A stretch of 13,500 nucleotides of DNA from NCBI GenBank assembly GCA_012295275.1, contig CM022671.1:1584832-1598331 (forward strand), in the 5' to 3' direction. Source of the DNA: Chrysomallon squamiferum (lineage: Eukaryota; Mollusca; Gastropoda; Neomphalida; Peltospiridae). The position numbers and the translations under genes are program-made. A model generated the notes under the pieces. It was not told the DNA's origin and ran no database searches. It saw only the letters and a list, made by a program, of their open reading frames with translations. Shown here one piece after another: positions 1 to 10,900 of this stretch (the first letter of the stretch is position 1; the number at the start of each line of letters is the position of its first letter).

Positions 1-1176
1 TAGTTAAAAGAAACTGGCATTTATGGTTTATTTGATTAATTTCAGAATAGTATCTTGAAAGGACCGATTTGTTTTGACCGCAAATTCGACTTCTCAATCG
101 AATCAACATAAATATAAACAACGTTCGAGTTTCATTTTTCTTATATATGTCTGCATTTTACTGAATCAAAACAGTAATGTAAAAAAACAACAACAATAAA
201 GCAGAAATATATATTAAGCCCTCAAACTTCGTAATAAACATTTTCGACATTTTGAAATGTTTGATAGTCAACCCCGCCCCAAAATAATAATATTAGTAAC
301 TATAAAACAAAACAACAACACTAATAAATATGTTCTACTGTAATACTGTACAGTTTAAATAATCTTATATCTACAACATGACCTTTGGGTGGGAAAAAAC
401 ACAATAAAACAGTAGTTTGTGGGTGAATTTCATTTCAAAATTTAGCTTGTGTTAGTAGGAGTAGTAAAGTGCTGGACAGGACAGGTCTTCTGCATAATCC
501 AGTTGAAATTTACAAAGATTTAAGTGCAGGAACCAGTATCTACTATTTGCATACCATACCAGAACATTTAACAAGTAGTGAAGACATATAGAGCCTAAAG
601 AATTAGAATAATTTGTATCAGACATATAACTAAATTACAGATTGTGATACTGGGAAACCTATTAAAATGAAACAGTATATAGTGGAATTCCTCAAACTGA
701 ATTATGCCTGAACTCTCATAATTAATCAAGTACTTACATATGTAAAACCTCAGTAAACTGAACTTTTTAACTTATCCTGATGTTGGTTTTAACAAGTTTC
801 ACTGATTCATCTCAAGAAATATTTTTCACTTCATATTTCCTATCAGTATTAAACAATAATTAATTCAGCAGAAGTCTGAAAAGGAAAGGGACAAATTTTT
901 TAAAACATTTGGGGTAATCTGATGTATCAATATTTTTAATGTGATGCCTTTGCCTTAGTAAATAACATTAATGTAACAGCTGAACAGTTGAAATATACAG
1001 TTTTGTTTACATACATATTTGACAAGTGCACAAACACACACACGCACACACACACACACATGCACATGCATTTTTTTCTCTCAGACATGTTCACACACCA
1101 AACAGATAAACATTAGACTGATATTTTTATTATGTATCCAACTGCAGTTTCAGCTGTTATTTCTTCTCTGTTTCAG
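1..1176. other. Upstream non-coding sequence, probably a 5' UTR intron
   Basis: No coding region, RNA gene or convincing core promoter is visible in this AT-rich stretch. It ends in a pyrimidine-rich run and an AG at 1175-1176 that make a credible 3' splice site, so at least its right-hand part is probably an intron separating an upstream non-coding first exon from the first coding exon. It holds a CA-rich microsatellite at about 1029-1070. The position of the transcription start cannot be told from the window. Confidence 0.5.
1029..1070. repeat. CA-rich dinucleotide microsatellite
   Basis: Imperfect (CA)n interrupted by CG and TG steps, ending in alternating TGCACATGCA. It is an ordinary simple repeat about 100 bp upstream of the 3' splice site of the first coding exon. 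Confidence 0.9.
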
Positions 1177-1269
1177 TTTTTGAATAATGTGGAAGACATC
1201 ATATCATATATGTAGTCAATTCGACTAGATAAATCTGACTTGGACAGAGATTATATCTTTTGTGGCATA
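1177..1269 (+). other. PHKG: 5' UTR part of the first coding exon of PHKG
   Basis: The stretch ttcttctctgtttcag ending at 1176 is a textbook polypyrimidine tract plus AG acceptor, so the exon probably begins at 1177. The frame of the start codon carries a TAG stop at 1213-1215 and no ATG between that stop and 1270. The leader is therefore non-coding and the start choice is secure. An ATG at 1189-1191 lies in another frame, and the ATG at 1210-1212 is followed immediately by the TAG at 1213. The exon boundary is inferred from the splice consensus alone; a transcription start inside this region is the alternative. Confidence 0.6.
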
Positions 1270-1367
1270 ATGACCAAAACAAAGGATGAACTGGATGCTG
1301 ATTTGCCAGATAAGGATCAGGCAAAAGAATATTATGCTCAATATGAACCCAAAGAAATCCTTGGCAG
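1270..1367 (+). CDS. PHKG: PHKG coding exon 1: N-terminus and start of the Gly-rich loop
   Basis: Encodes residues 1-32 and two bases of codon 33 (Arg). The ATG has A at -3 and follows an in-frame TAG at 1213. The sequence is MTKTKDELDADLPDKDQ and onward, then YYAQYEPKEILG. The acidic stretch, the LPD motif and YEPKEILG align with the N-terminus of vertebrate PhK gamma, with roughly five extra residues at the front. It ends AG|gtaagt, a near-perfect donor, in phase 2. Because the first Gly of the loop (G32) is here and the second (G34) is in exon 2, the 7.8-kb intron splits the ATP-binding loop. Confidence 0.92.
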
Positions 1368-3159
1368 GTAAGTAATTTTAATGTTTATTTCTATGGTTGT
1401 TTTTTCTGATTTGGTTAACTGGAAATTTGATTTATTGTTTTAATGGTAAAGGTTATATTTTTCTTTATTTCATCATTTTGTTTTCTTCTTTCTTTCCTTT
1501 TGGCTCTTCTGTCCTTATTGTTGTTATCATGTATTTTGATTTCTCATTTTTTCTCATTCCAACTTATACTCTACATCTGGTTAATTATGAAACTTCAAAC
1601 CTAGGTAATATATACATACACATATATACATATATACAAAATGGATAAACATTAACATGTAAATTTGTGGAATTTATTATATAACTTGTATAACATATAT
1701 GTTTTTCTGTCTGCATTAATGTGTATATATGCATGTATATTCAAAAACAGAAACAAAATCCTTTATTGCAAATCAGAGAAGCTAGTTTTGACATTTAATA
1801 ACAAATGTTTTAAGTATTCATTGATTCATTCTTTGCCCTAGTTTGTGCATTTGTAAACAGTGTGGTCAGACTGGGTAATTTATATAATTCAGACATTTGT
1901 AAATGTTGATCTGCTGATTACATGTGTAAGAAAATGTTAATTCAAATTTAAAATAGCAAGAATGGTAGAATATTATTCTAGTTCTAATAGTATGATAGTT
2001 TGGAGAAGAATAAAAATGTTTACTTTTACATCTATCTTTTACATAAATACTTTTATAATAATTTGAAAAATAAAGGTTTAAAATATAATTATAAAATAAG
2101 TAGTTAATTTTGACTGGTTAATATTTTTTAATTTATTATCAGTATTAGAAGAACTTTGAACCTAGGTATATATACAAAATGGATAAAATGGATAAACATT
2201 CAGATTTGTGGAATTTATTCTAACTTATTACAGTTTGGAGATTTTCTTTCTTTCTTTCTTTCTTTCATTCTTATTTAATGATAGCAAAATTTATCTTTCC
2301 ATTGTTTTGGTCCCATTCACCAGAATAATTAAAAACAGATTCATGTTGATGTTCTTTAACCTTCAGAGAAGTCAACCATATCAAACTGCTGATTTATTCA
2401 TTGATTAACTGATTTAAGAAACAAAGAAAAGAAAAGGTGTGGGTATTTGACACCAGGTTATTACCTATGTAATATTCATTATATAATTTATTTTATTATA
2501 CTGTGGAATTAGTTAATGGGATGACCTAGGCGAAATATTTTTTCTGTTTAATAGTAACAAAGGGAAAGTTCCAGATGAGGAAGTAACAATTAAGCTGGGT
2601 ACATCAAGCAGTTTTTATAGGAGTTGCCTTGTGTCAGACAACCCTTGCACTCTAGGTTTATAAACAGCTAAAACTTTAACAACATCAAGGTTTTTCGATA
2701 TTATAAGTATATATAAATTATTGATATCAGTATAGAGTTAGTGATGCAAATACAAGATTAATACTTTTAAGATGAAAAGGAATAAATAAAAATATATATT
2801 TGAAATGTCTAGAATACCCCCTCTAGAACTGGCCCTTGGAGGTTTTTAGTGTGGGCAGTGAACCTTGTCTTTGTTTCACACCGTTTGAGTGCATAGCTTG
2901 ACTCCCTCAGTTTGGTCATTCACTTCTGATAAGAGTTTGAGGTTCTTAGCTCATAAATAATTACTAGCAGTAATAGGACTTTATCAAGCCAAGCTGGAAA
3001 TTAAAAACTGATGTTAAAGAAAATGAAAGAAAAAGATGATATGAATCTTGGCTGTTGTTAGGAGAGATAAAAACATTTAGAAAATTGAAAAAGAAAAGAA
3101 GTATAACAAATACAAATATAAAGAACTAAAAATAGTAAAATAAAAATATATCTCTTTAA

Positions 3160-3191
<32 letters not shown>

Positions 3192-6100
3192 ATTCTGAAA
3201 TGTATTTTAATTTTTTATTTATAATTTAATTATTTTATTTATAATTTAATTTTTTTTTTATAATTTAATTATTTGTATGCACACTTATTCACCCACACAA
3301 CACCAACCCACAAACACACACACAGGTACACAGATTGAAATGGAAGCAATGAAATCAACTTGTTATTTTGAGATATATAACAAAGTGACTGTATTCAAAT
3401 TAATGAATTCAGTCTGTTTATTTAGGTGAGATTATATAGGTAGATACGCAGCTAGGCAACCCAAAACAAATAAAAGTATTTACATTTGGTTAAGTATAAA
3501 TGTCTGTTAGCTAAATACATTTGTATATAAACATGTACATTTGATCATAGTTATGTGTTAAATTAAAAAAAAAAAATTAAAAATTATACTTATGTATTTG
3601 TTTGAAAATAAAAACAGGTAAAATAATAAAGATCACCTGGAAAAGTGAATTTGAACAAGTTTGTTAAATTCATGATAATATATTTATCATATTATAAAAT
3701 ATATATTTTTTTGACATTATTTCTGCTGTCAAAGAACAGAACACAACAACAGGTACTGATCAACTCCATTTCCTTGTTAACCAGCTAAAAATAACTTTAC
3801 AAATCTCCCACTCCCACTCTCAGTTCTGCAGGATGTTTCCCTTTGACCTATGACACCTGCATCTGTCGGCATCTCTGATTGGCTTGTTTGTGGGTGACCC
3901 TCTTGCCTATGATTGGGTCAAGACATGTGCACCGACTATGACAGCAGAGTACGAACTGTGTGTACACATTTCAAACTCAAGTCATCAGCTGAAAGATGAC
4001 TGCTAGATGATGTTGCTCAGAGAACAATGGCTGGAGTCTAACATGAATTTCTGTGATCAGGAGTTTACAACGAGGAAAGGACATTACATTTTCTGTGAGG
4101 TGATTGGAGTGTGAGTAGTGTCTGAACATCATCTGTTATATGTTTTTCAGAGAGGCTTAGCCCAAGTTTCGCTTATGTAATCATTGATCACTTACATACA
4201 AATCAGTCATGTATGTGTATTTATTCCCAGTATTCATCAGTTTCATTAGTTACTGTGTCAGTTTTATTTGTCTGAAATAAACCCACATCATCATACAAAA
4301 TGATGGTATTAAAACAATAATAAAATAATGATAATAAGAGAAATTCAATACAATACTGTCAGGATAAGAAATAAAAACAGAGCCATTTTTATTCTGTTTT
4401 TGTGTCCAGAGATGTTTAACATCTGTGAACAACAGTAAAAAAATAAAAAATGAAAGGATAAAATGGTTTGTCATATAAAAACCTCAACCCACCTTAAGCC
4501 ACTTTTTGTATAGATTTAAAAACAAAAAAGAAATTAAATTTCTGCCCTTTTCAGTTTCCCTTTCACTTTTATTATGGCTGATTCATATTACATTTTCATT
4601 ACTGAATTGAATGAAATCCCAGGATTATTTCAGTTACATGTATGATTAAAATTACAGTTATTTTCTCTTTCTGTCTTGTCTCTATTATATATTTACTATA
4701 TGGTAATCATAATAAAAATAGTGTGGTGTATATTTATGATTGTATAATTATATACACATATATACACACACACACACAAACAAACAAATGCTATATATAC
4801 CATATACACACATATGTTATTTTAATATAAACCTAATGACTTGCTCCAGTTATCTGAGTAAGCAGGCTGTAGCTCAGTGATTAGAGCACATATTTGAGAA
4901 GTGTTAGGTCACAGAATCGGTTGTTCTTAGTGCATTCTTTATCTTTTTTCCTAAACCCTGGGTAGAAGCTAAACACCTTTATATGTCTGACTTTTACATG
5001 ACCTGCCTCTCAGATCTCCATGTCTGAAATAATACTAAGGAAAAATATTTTTTATTCTTAAATAGGTGCAGATGAGTGCATCTTTTATAAAAATAAATAC
5101 AGAACTCTGAATATTAGAATATCTCATGGCATTACAGCAGATGATTTGTTCTGTTTGTCAACAACAACATACATCAAAAATTAATTAAATCATTAATTAA
5201 TTGTTGTGTGTTGAGACTTCAAACATTCAGTTATGGATTCTAATTAGCAACAGTGTTAGTCATTCATGTTATGTTTTGACCAGTCACTGAATCAGTTGTT
5301 GAATCACAGACTGAAAAATGATGAGTAATTTGGAATATTTAAACAAGGAAATTATGAGTTAGGCTTAGAATAATTTGAAGTGATAATTATCATAGATTAA
5401 TTGAAATTTCAGATATTCATTTAGAATTAGAGTGATTATTGTGATTGTTATGATTGTAACTAAGAGTATTCACATATAGACTGTGTTAGTAAAACAGAAC
5501 ATTACACAATTAAAACCTGTTCATAATTTAGTTTCACCTCGTAATTGCATTTCCGTGAAACTGCTATAGATATTTTATTAGTGTTTCACATGGGTTTGAT
5601 TAAACTCATATTTTTCTCTGAGATAAATTTAGATGAGACTGCCAGGACAATGTCACCTTAACTTGCTCTTTCAGATAATGAGGAAGCAGTCACTCACAGA
5701 AAGTATAGATTTTTCTAGTCTGATTTTCAAAATGTTTAGTCTGGAGAAAAGGTCATAGTAAAACATTCTTCTCACGACCACACCTAAATACAAGTTATTT
5801 AAAACATGGCAGTGTAGTAAATGGGTCAGACTTTAAGATGGTTTTGAAAAATGATTCATGAAATATTTCCTGTTTCGGAAATGGTAAAAAGGGCTGACTG
5901 AACAGAATCTATTTTTCCTAAGATGATCAATTTAGAAAGAGGCTGTTATCAAATGTAAATGAAAAAAAAAAAATCATTAAAATATAATAACTGCAATAAA
6001 TATATTAGATGCCTTGTATGTTTCTAAAATTTAGAAAAAAAATATATATATTTCTTGTAATATATATATTGAATTTTTTTTTTTTTTTTTTTTTTTTTTG

Positions 6101-7090
6101 TATGGTTACATGGTTTCAGTAATAATAATAGCATCAGACTGATAACATTATAACATAATCTTGATATTAACATGCTCACTTTATTAGAATACACAGAAGG
6201 AAGTAACTTGACAGAAGTAATCTAACATGATCAATGAAGTGATTGACTGACATAATGTCTGTTACATCACTCTATTGTGATTTGGCATTTTATTATATTG
6301 TTATTGTTTTAGTACTTTATCTCTGTTGTGTTAGTGCATGCATCTCTCCATCTCTCTAGCCTCTGTTCATTCATCCATATTTAAATACATATCTCCTCTC
6401 ACATACATACATACATATGTACATACATACGTACATTCGTACATACCTGCAAACATACTTACAGACTTACATATTAACATATTTACGTACCTACATACCT
6501 AAAGACATACACAGTCATACTAGTACACACACACACATCTATATTAATTTGTAAAGTACTTCAGCTGAACTAAACTGAGATTGCTTTGAAAATTATAAAG
6601 TATCAAATCTGTTATTTGTACATAATGTTTAAAATGATAAAAGGATTGTAAGAATAAAGGATTTATAGAAATTCCTTGTGGATTTTATCATTTACCAGTT
6701 ATAAGTTCTCTTAGTATATTTACATTAAAAAAATAATATATACATATATATATATTATTACTATTATTATTGTAGTTTTAGTATCACTACCTAACAAGGT
6801 CACAGAGTACTGACACAGTAAAATAGACTACATGTGGACATGTCCTCCAGGCCTTGGCATCCAAAGATCTTTTTGCACTAAACTGTAAATAGTATATAGT
6901 AATGTGTAACTGAAAACTGAGCACTCAGCCCTTTATATTTGTGTTGGGTTGTGTTACATGTAGTAACATATATTCATTATTAAATCAGTACACAAGATTT
7001 TTCTTTGTTGCTATTTTTCTTTATTTTATTTTATTTTATTTTATTTTATTTTATTTTGTTTCATTTTTATTTTATTTTATTTTTTTTTTT

Positions 7091-7146
<56 letters not shown>

Positions 7147-7916
7147 TTCATTTTATTTTTTTTTTTTTTTTTTTTTTTTTGTTTAATTATGATTTAGAAT
7201 AATGAAAATATTCAAACTTGTGTACATAATTTCACACACATTCAAAGATGTAGTGAATAACAGGCACACATACACACAAACACCCACTATATACAAAGAG
7301 ACACATACCAAGACTATTGTTATGTATTTGTTAGGGTCAGAATACCTCTTGTTTGATTAACAGAGTATAGAAATTGTTTCTAGATCAACAATAATGTGAG
7401 TCACAAAAACAAACATTTTACATAGGAAAACTGAAATAATTTGAGCAGTTTGTGAAAATGTGTCAAATGTATGAGTCATCAGTTTCCATTGCTGAGTCTT
7501 CAACAAACCAGAAAATAAACAGAAAAAACACATCAATGAGTCAGTTTTTCTTTTAATGTTATACATTCCTACTTTCAGTTTAAATACGTTTAAAACAGTT
7601 TACTTCCAGTTTCAGGCTCCAGTTAATCTATTGCTCTTATATACTGCAATAATTCTTTTTTTTTTAATTTAATTTTTTAATTATTTATGTGTGTATATAT
7701 ATTTATTCTTTATTTAGTTTAATCTTCTAAATAATTTCTTTTATTTTGTTTGAAAGGAAATGTTCTTTGTTCTTTATACTGACCTGTTTGCACATTTATT
7801 ATTATTTTCATTGTTTCTTTTTCTGTTATTCAGATATTTTGACGATTTTAGCAGTTTCTAATTTTGCAAATAACAATGAGATATTATTTGGTATATTTTA
7901 CAAACAAGCTTTAAAA

Positions 7917-7963
<47 letters not shown>

Positions 7964-10900
7964 TAATAATCACTAAAACAAAGTTATATTTTAAACCTCT
8001 TTTTTTATGTTTTTGTAAAATAGAAAAGTAATTAATATATTTGTAATGTATATTGTACACAAAATTTGTCATATACTTCATCTGTATGTAATACATATCT
8101 TTACTATTTCACCTCACAGTAACACATAGCTATTTCAAATAAGTAACCATCTTGATATATGTATTAAGAATTTTATGACAGATTCTTGATCATTTAAGAC
8201 TATTGTAATCTATTCTGATTGGTTTCAGCTCTAAAACATTAAATGTCTATTAGCTAAATAAATCTGTATGTAAAGATAAAATAAATGAACAAACCCAAAT
8301 GTTCATATAACACAATTTTCAGTCATTTTAACTGTGTTCACCCATCAGATGTTCATGTACAAATGTAATGGGTGCAGAGAGGAATCAATATTATCTAACT
8401 AGACATCATGTTAGAAGATCAATACAAAGAAATTGTCTTATATTTGCCTGATCAGCCAGTCCTGGGAATTTATCTCACTGTCTACAGTAAAATAATATCA
8501 ATAAACAAAAGCTGTCTGTTGATGCATAATGTTAGTTTACAATTTAATAAAAATTTGATATTTCTTATCCATGAAAAATAAAGGATCATATGACTTACAA
8601 TGTAGGGGGAAATAAAGTTGTAATTTCACACTTGTAGGTTTTGTACTAAGAAGGATATAGTTTTTCTTTAAGCAGAACAGTAATGAGTACATTCAGTAGT
8701 AAAAGTATTAGTATATAGTTCATGAATATAAAATAATACCCCAACACAGACTGTTGGCAGTTACCACATAACAAACAAATGATTAATGTCATTCTTTTTT
8801 TTTTTTTTTTATATCAGTGGCTTTGAAGAGATGTCCTCAAACAGTTTAGAGTCACTCTTCCTTTGAGTTTCTCTTATCATATCATGTACTTTAAATAATT
8901 AACCTTTATGTTTTATGATGTTTTAAGTAAACATTTTTCAATGTAATTAATGGTGAAAAATTAACCAATGCATTCTGGTGTTGTCATTTTAAATAAAACA
9001 TTTCAAAGTTATTTTTTATTTATATTATATATTATATTTTTTACGTCATGTTATGTTATGTTATAATGTTATGTTGTATTCTGCGGGTACTGAAAAATAA
9101 AAAAAACTCTTAAAAAGAAGAAGAAATTAATTTTTTTTTTTTTTTTTCACAGAGGGGCATCAGCAGCACTGTGCGCCGATGTGTTGAGAAGAAGTCTGGA
9201 AAAGAGTATGCTGTGAAAATCATTGATGTGAGTGGAGAGAAGATTGAGGACTTTCAGACAGAGCAGACAAAGAAAGAAACTCTGCGCGAGATCAACATTC
9301 TCCGCACCTGTTCAAACCACCCGCACATCAGTAAGTACCAGCTCACTTTTACTTTTAAATACTAAAGTAACAGCTCGTTTTACTTTTAAATACTTAAAGT
9401 AACAGCTCGTTTTACTTTTAAATACTTAAAGTAACAGCTCACTTTTACTTTTAAATACTTAAACCATTTTACTTTTAAATACTAAAAAGTAAAATACTAA
9501 AGTAACAGCTTGTTTTACTTTTAAATACTTAAAGTAACAGCTCACTTTTACTTTTAAATACTTAAACCATTTTACTTTTAAATACTTAAAGTAACAGCTT
9601 GTTTTACTTTTAAATACTTAAAGTAACAGCTTGTTTTACTTTTAAATACTTAAAGTAACAGCTCGTTTTACTTTTAAATACTTTAAGTAACAGCTCGTTT
9701 TACTTTTAAATACTTAAACCATTTTACTTTTAAATACTTAAAGTAACAGCTTGTTTTACTTTTAAATACTTAAAGTAACAGCTTGTTTTACTTTTAAATA
9801 CTTAAAGTAATAACTTGTTTTACTTTTAAATACTTAAAGTAACAGCTGGTTTTACTTTTAAATACTTAAACTAACAACTTGTTTTACTTTTAAATAGTTT
9901 AAATAATAGCTCGTTTTACTTTTAAATACTTAAACCATTTTACTTTTAAATACTTAAAGTAATAGCTCACTTTACTTTTAAATACTTAAAGTAACAACTG
10001 GTTTTACTTTTAAATACTTAAACCATTTTACTTTTAAATACTTAAAGTAACAGCTCGTTTTACTTTTAAATACTTAAAGTAACAGCTTGTTTTACTTTTA
10101 AATACTTAAAGTAATAGCTCGTTTTACTTTTAAATACTTTAAGTAACAACTCGTTTTACTTTTAAATACTTAAACCATTTTACTTTTAAATACTTTAAGT
10201 AATAGCTTGTGTTACTTTTAAATACTTAAAGTAACAACTTGTTTTACTTTTAAATACTTTAAATAACAACTCGTTTTACTTTTAAATACTTTAAGTAACA
10301 ACTCGTTTTACTTTTAAATACTTAAAGTAATAACTTGTTTTACTTTTAAATACTTAAAGTAATAACTTGTTTTACTTTTAAATACTTTAAGTAACAACTC
10401 ACTTTACTTTTAAATACTTAAAGTAATAGCTTATTTTACTTTTAAATACTTAAACCATTGCTTGAAAAACTGCCTATCATACTGTGTATAATGTCTTAAG
10501 CAAAATTTGATTAATAAAAGCAGAAGTGTTATTCATCTCAGAATAATGTGTTATTATATAAATTAAAATTAAGCTGTTGTCAAAGTACTGAAAAGACAAT
10601 GGTAAAAGTTTTTGCACGCTACACTTTATAATGTGTTGATTGTTTGAAATGTTTTTCTGGATGTCTCTGTATTAGGTAAATTGCATACATGTACATCCAA
10701 GTTGATTTCAACATTTAAAATGATTCTGTCAGGTTTGAAGGAGAATTAAAGGAGGTACAGTTGTGTGATAAATATGTTATTTGTCCACAGCTTGAAACTG
10801 TCACTGAAATAATGTAAGTCGTTACACAATGTAAATAATTAGATACATAATGGTTTATGGTGTTTGTTTCTTTATATCCACAACTTCTAAAAATGCATAC

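Larger units (their letters stand above)
1368..9154 (+). other. PHKG: PHKG intron 1 (7.8 kb, phase 2)
   Basis: Bounded by gtaagt and by a T-rich tract ending cacagag. The exons on each side join in the middle of the Gly-rich loop with no missing residues, so no coding exon is needed inside. Contents: many simple repeats (listed separately), a duplicated segment (about 1588-1690 and 2151-2226), a GC-richer island (about 3770-4130), a tRNA-like SINE remnant (about 4862-4930), and a 34-base motif repeated at 3498 and 8241. The rest (for example 2450-3120, 5040-5940, 6100-6330, 6540-6960, 7200-7620 and 8000-8780) is AT-rich with nothing I can identify. Short open frames in it are low-complexity or lack any recognisable domain. 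Confidence 0.85.

Noticed and set aside
1397-1648. Open frame of 83 codons at the start of intron 1
   Set aside because: T-rich intron sequence giving a Phe/Ile/Leu-rich peptide that ends in the ATAC microsatellite; no homology recognised.
4250-4474. Minus-strand open frame of 74 codons with a hydrophobic start
   Set aside because: It lies in AT-rich intron sequence with no recognisable domain. Its hydrophobicity follows from the base composition.
4862-4934. Functional tRNA gene
   Set aside because: The A box is good, but the B box has lost its GGTTCRA core and the acceptor and anticodon stems cannot be closed. A SINE remnant or pseudogene is more likely.
5160-5210. ATTAATTAA-rich palindrome as a homeodomain or replication site
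   Set aside because: Such motifs are expected often in DNA this AT-rich; no supporting context.
6941-7202. Two overlapping open frames coding for Phe-rich peptides
   Set aside because: They are translations of the (TTTTA)n and poly-T tract; no gene.
7357-7566. Minus-strand open frame of 69 codons
   Set aside because: No recognisable motif, no coding-like composition and no splice or promoter context.
8795-9000. Additional exon after the T16 run ending ATATCAG at 8817
   Set aside because: The following sequence has no match to PHKG, and exons 1 and 2 already join without a gap.
9153-9330. Exon 2 starting at 9153 after the first AG
   Set aside because: The frame then reads GASAALCADVL and on to a stop, without kinase similarity. 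Starting at 9155 restores GRGISSTVRRC.
9331-10457. CRISPR-like array (regular repeats of about 32 bp)
   Set aside because: There are no unique spacers: whole units are tandemly repeated head to tail, and the array is inside a spliced intron of an animal gene.
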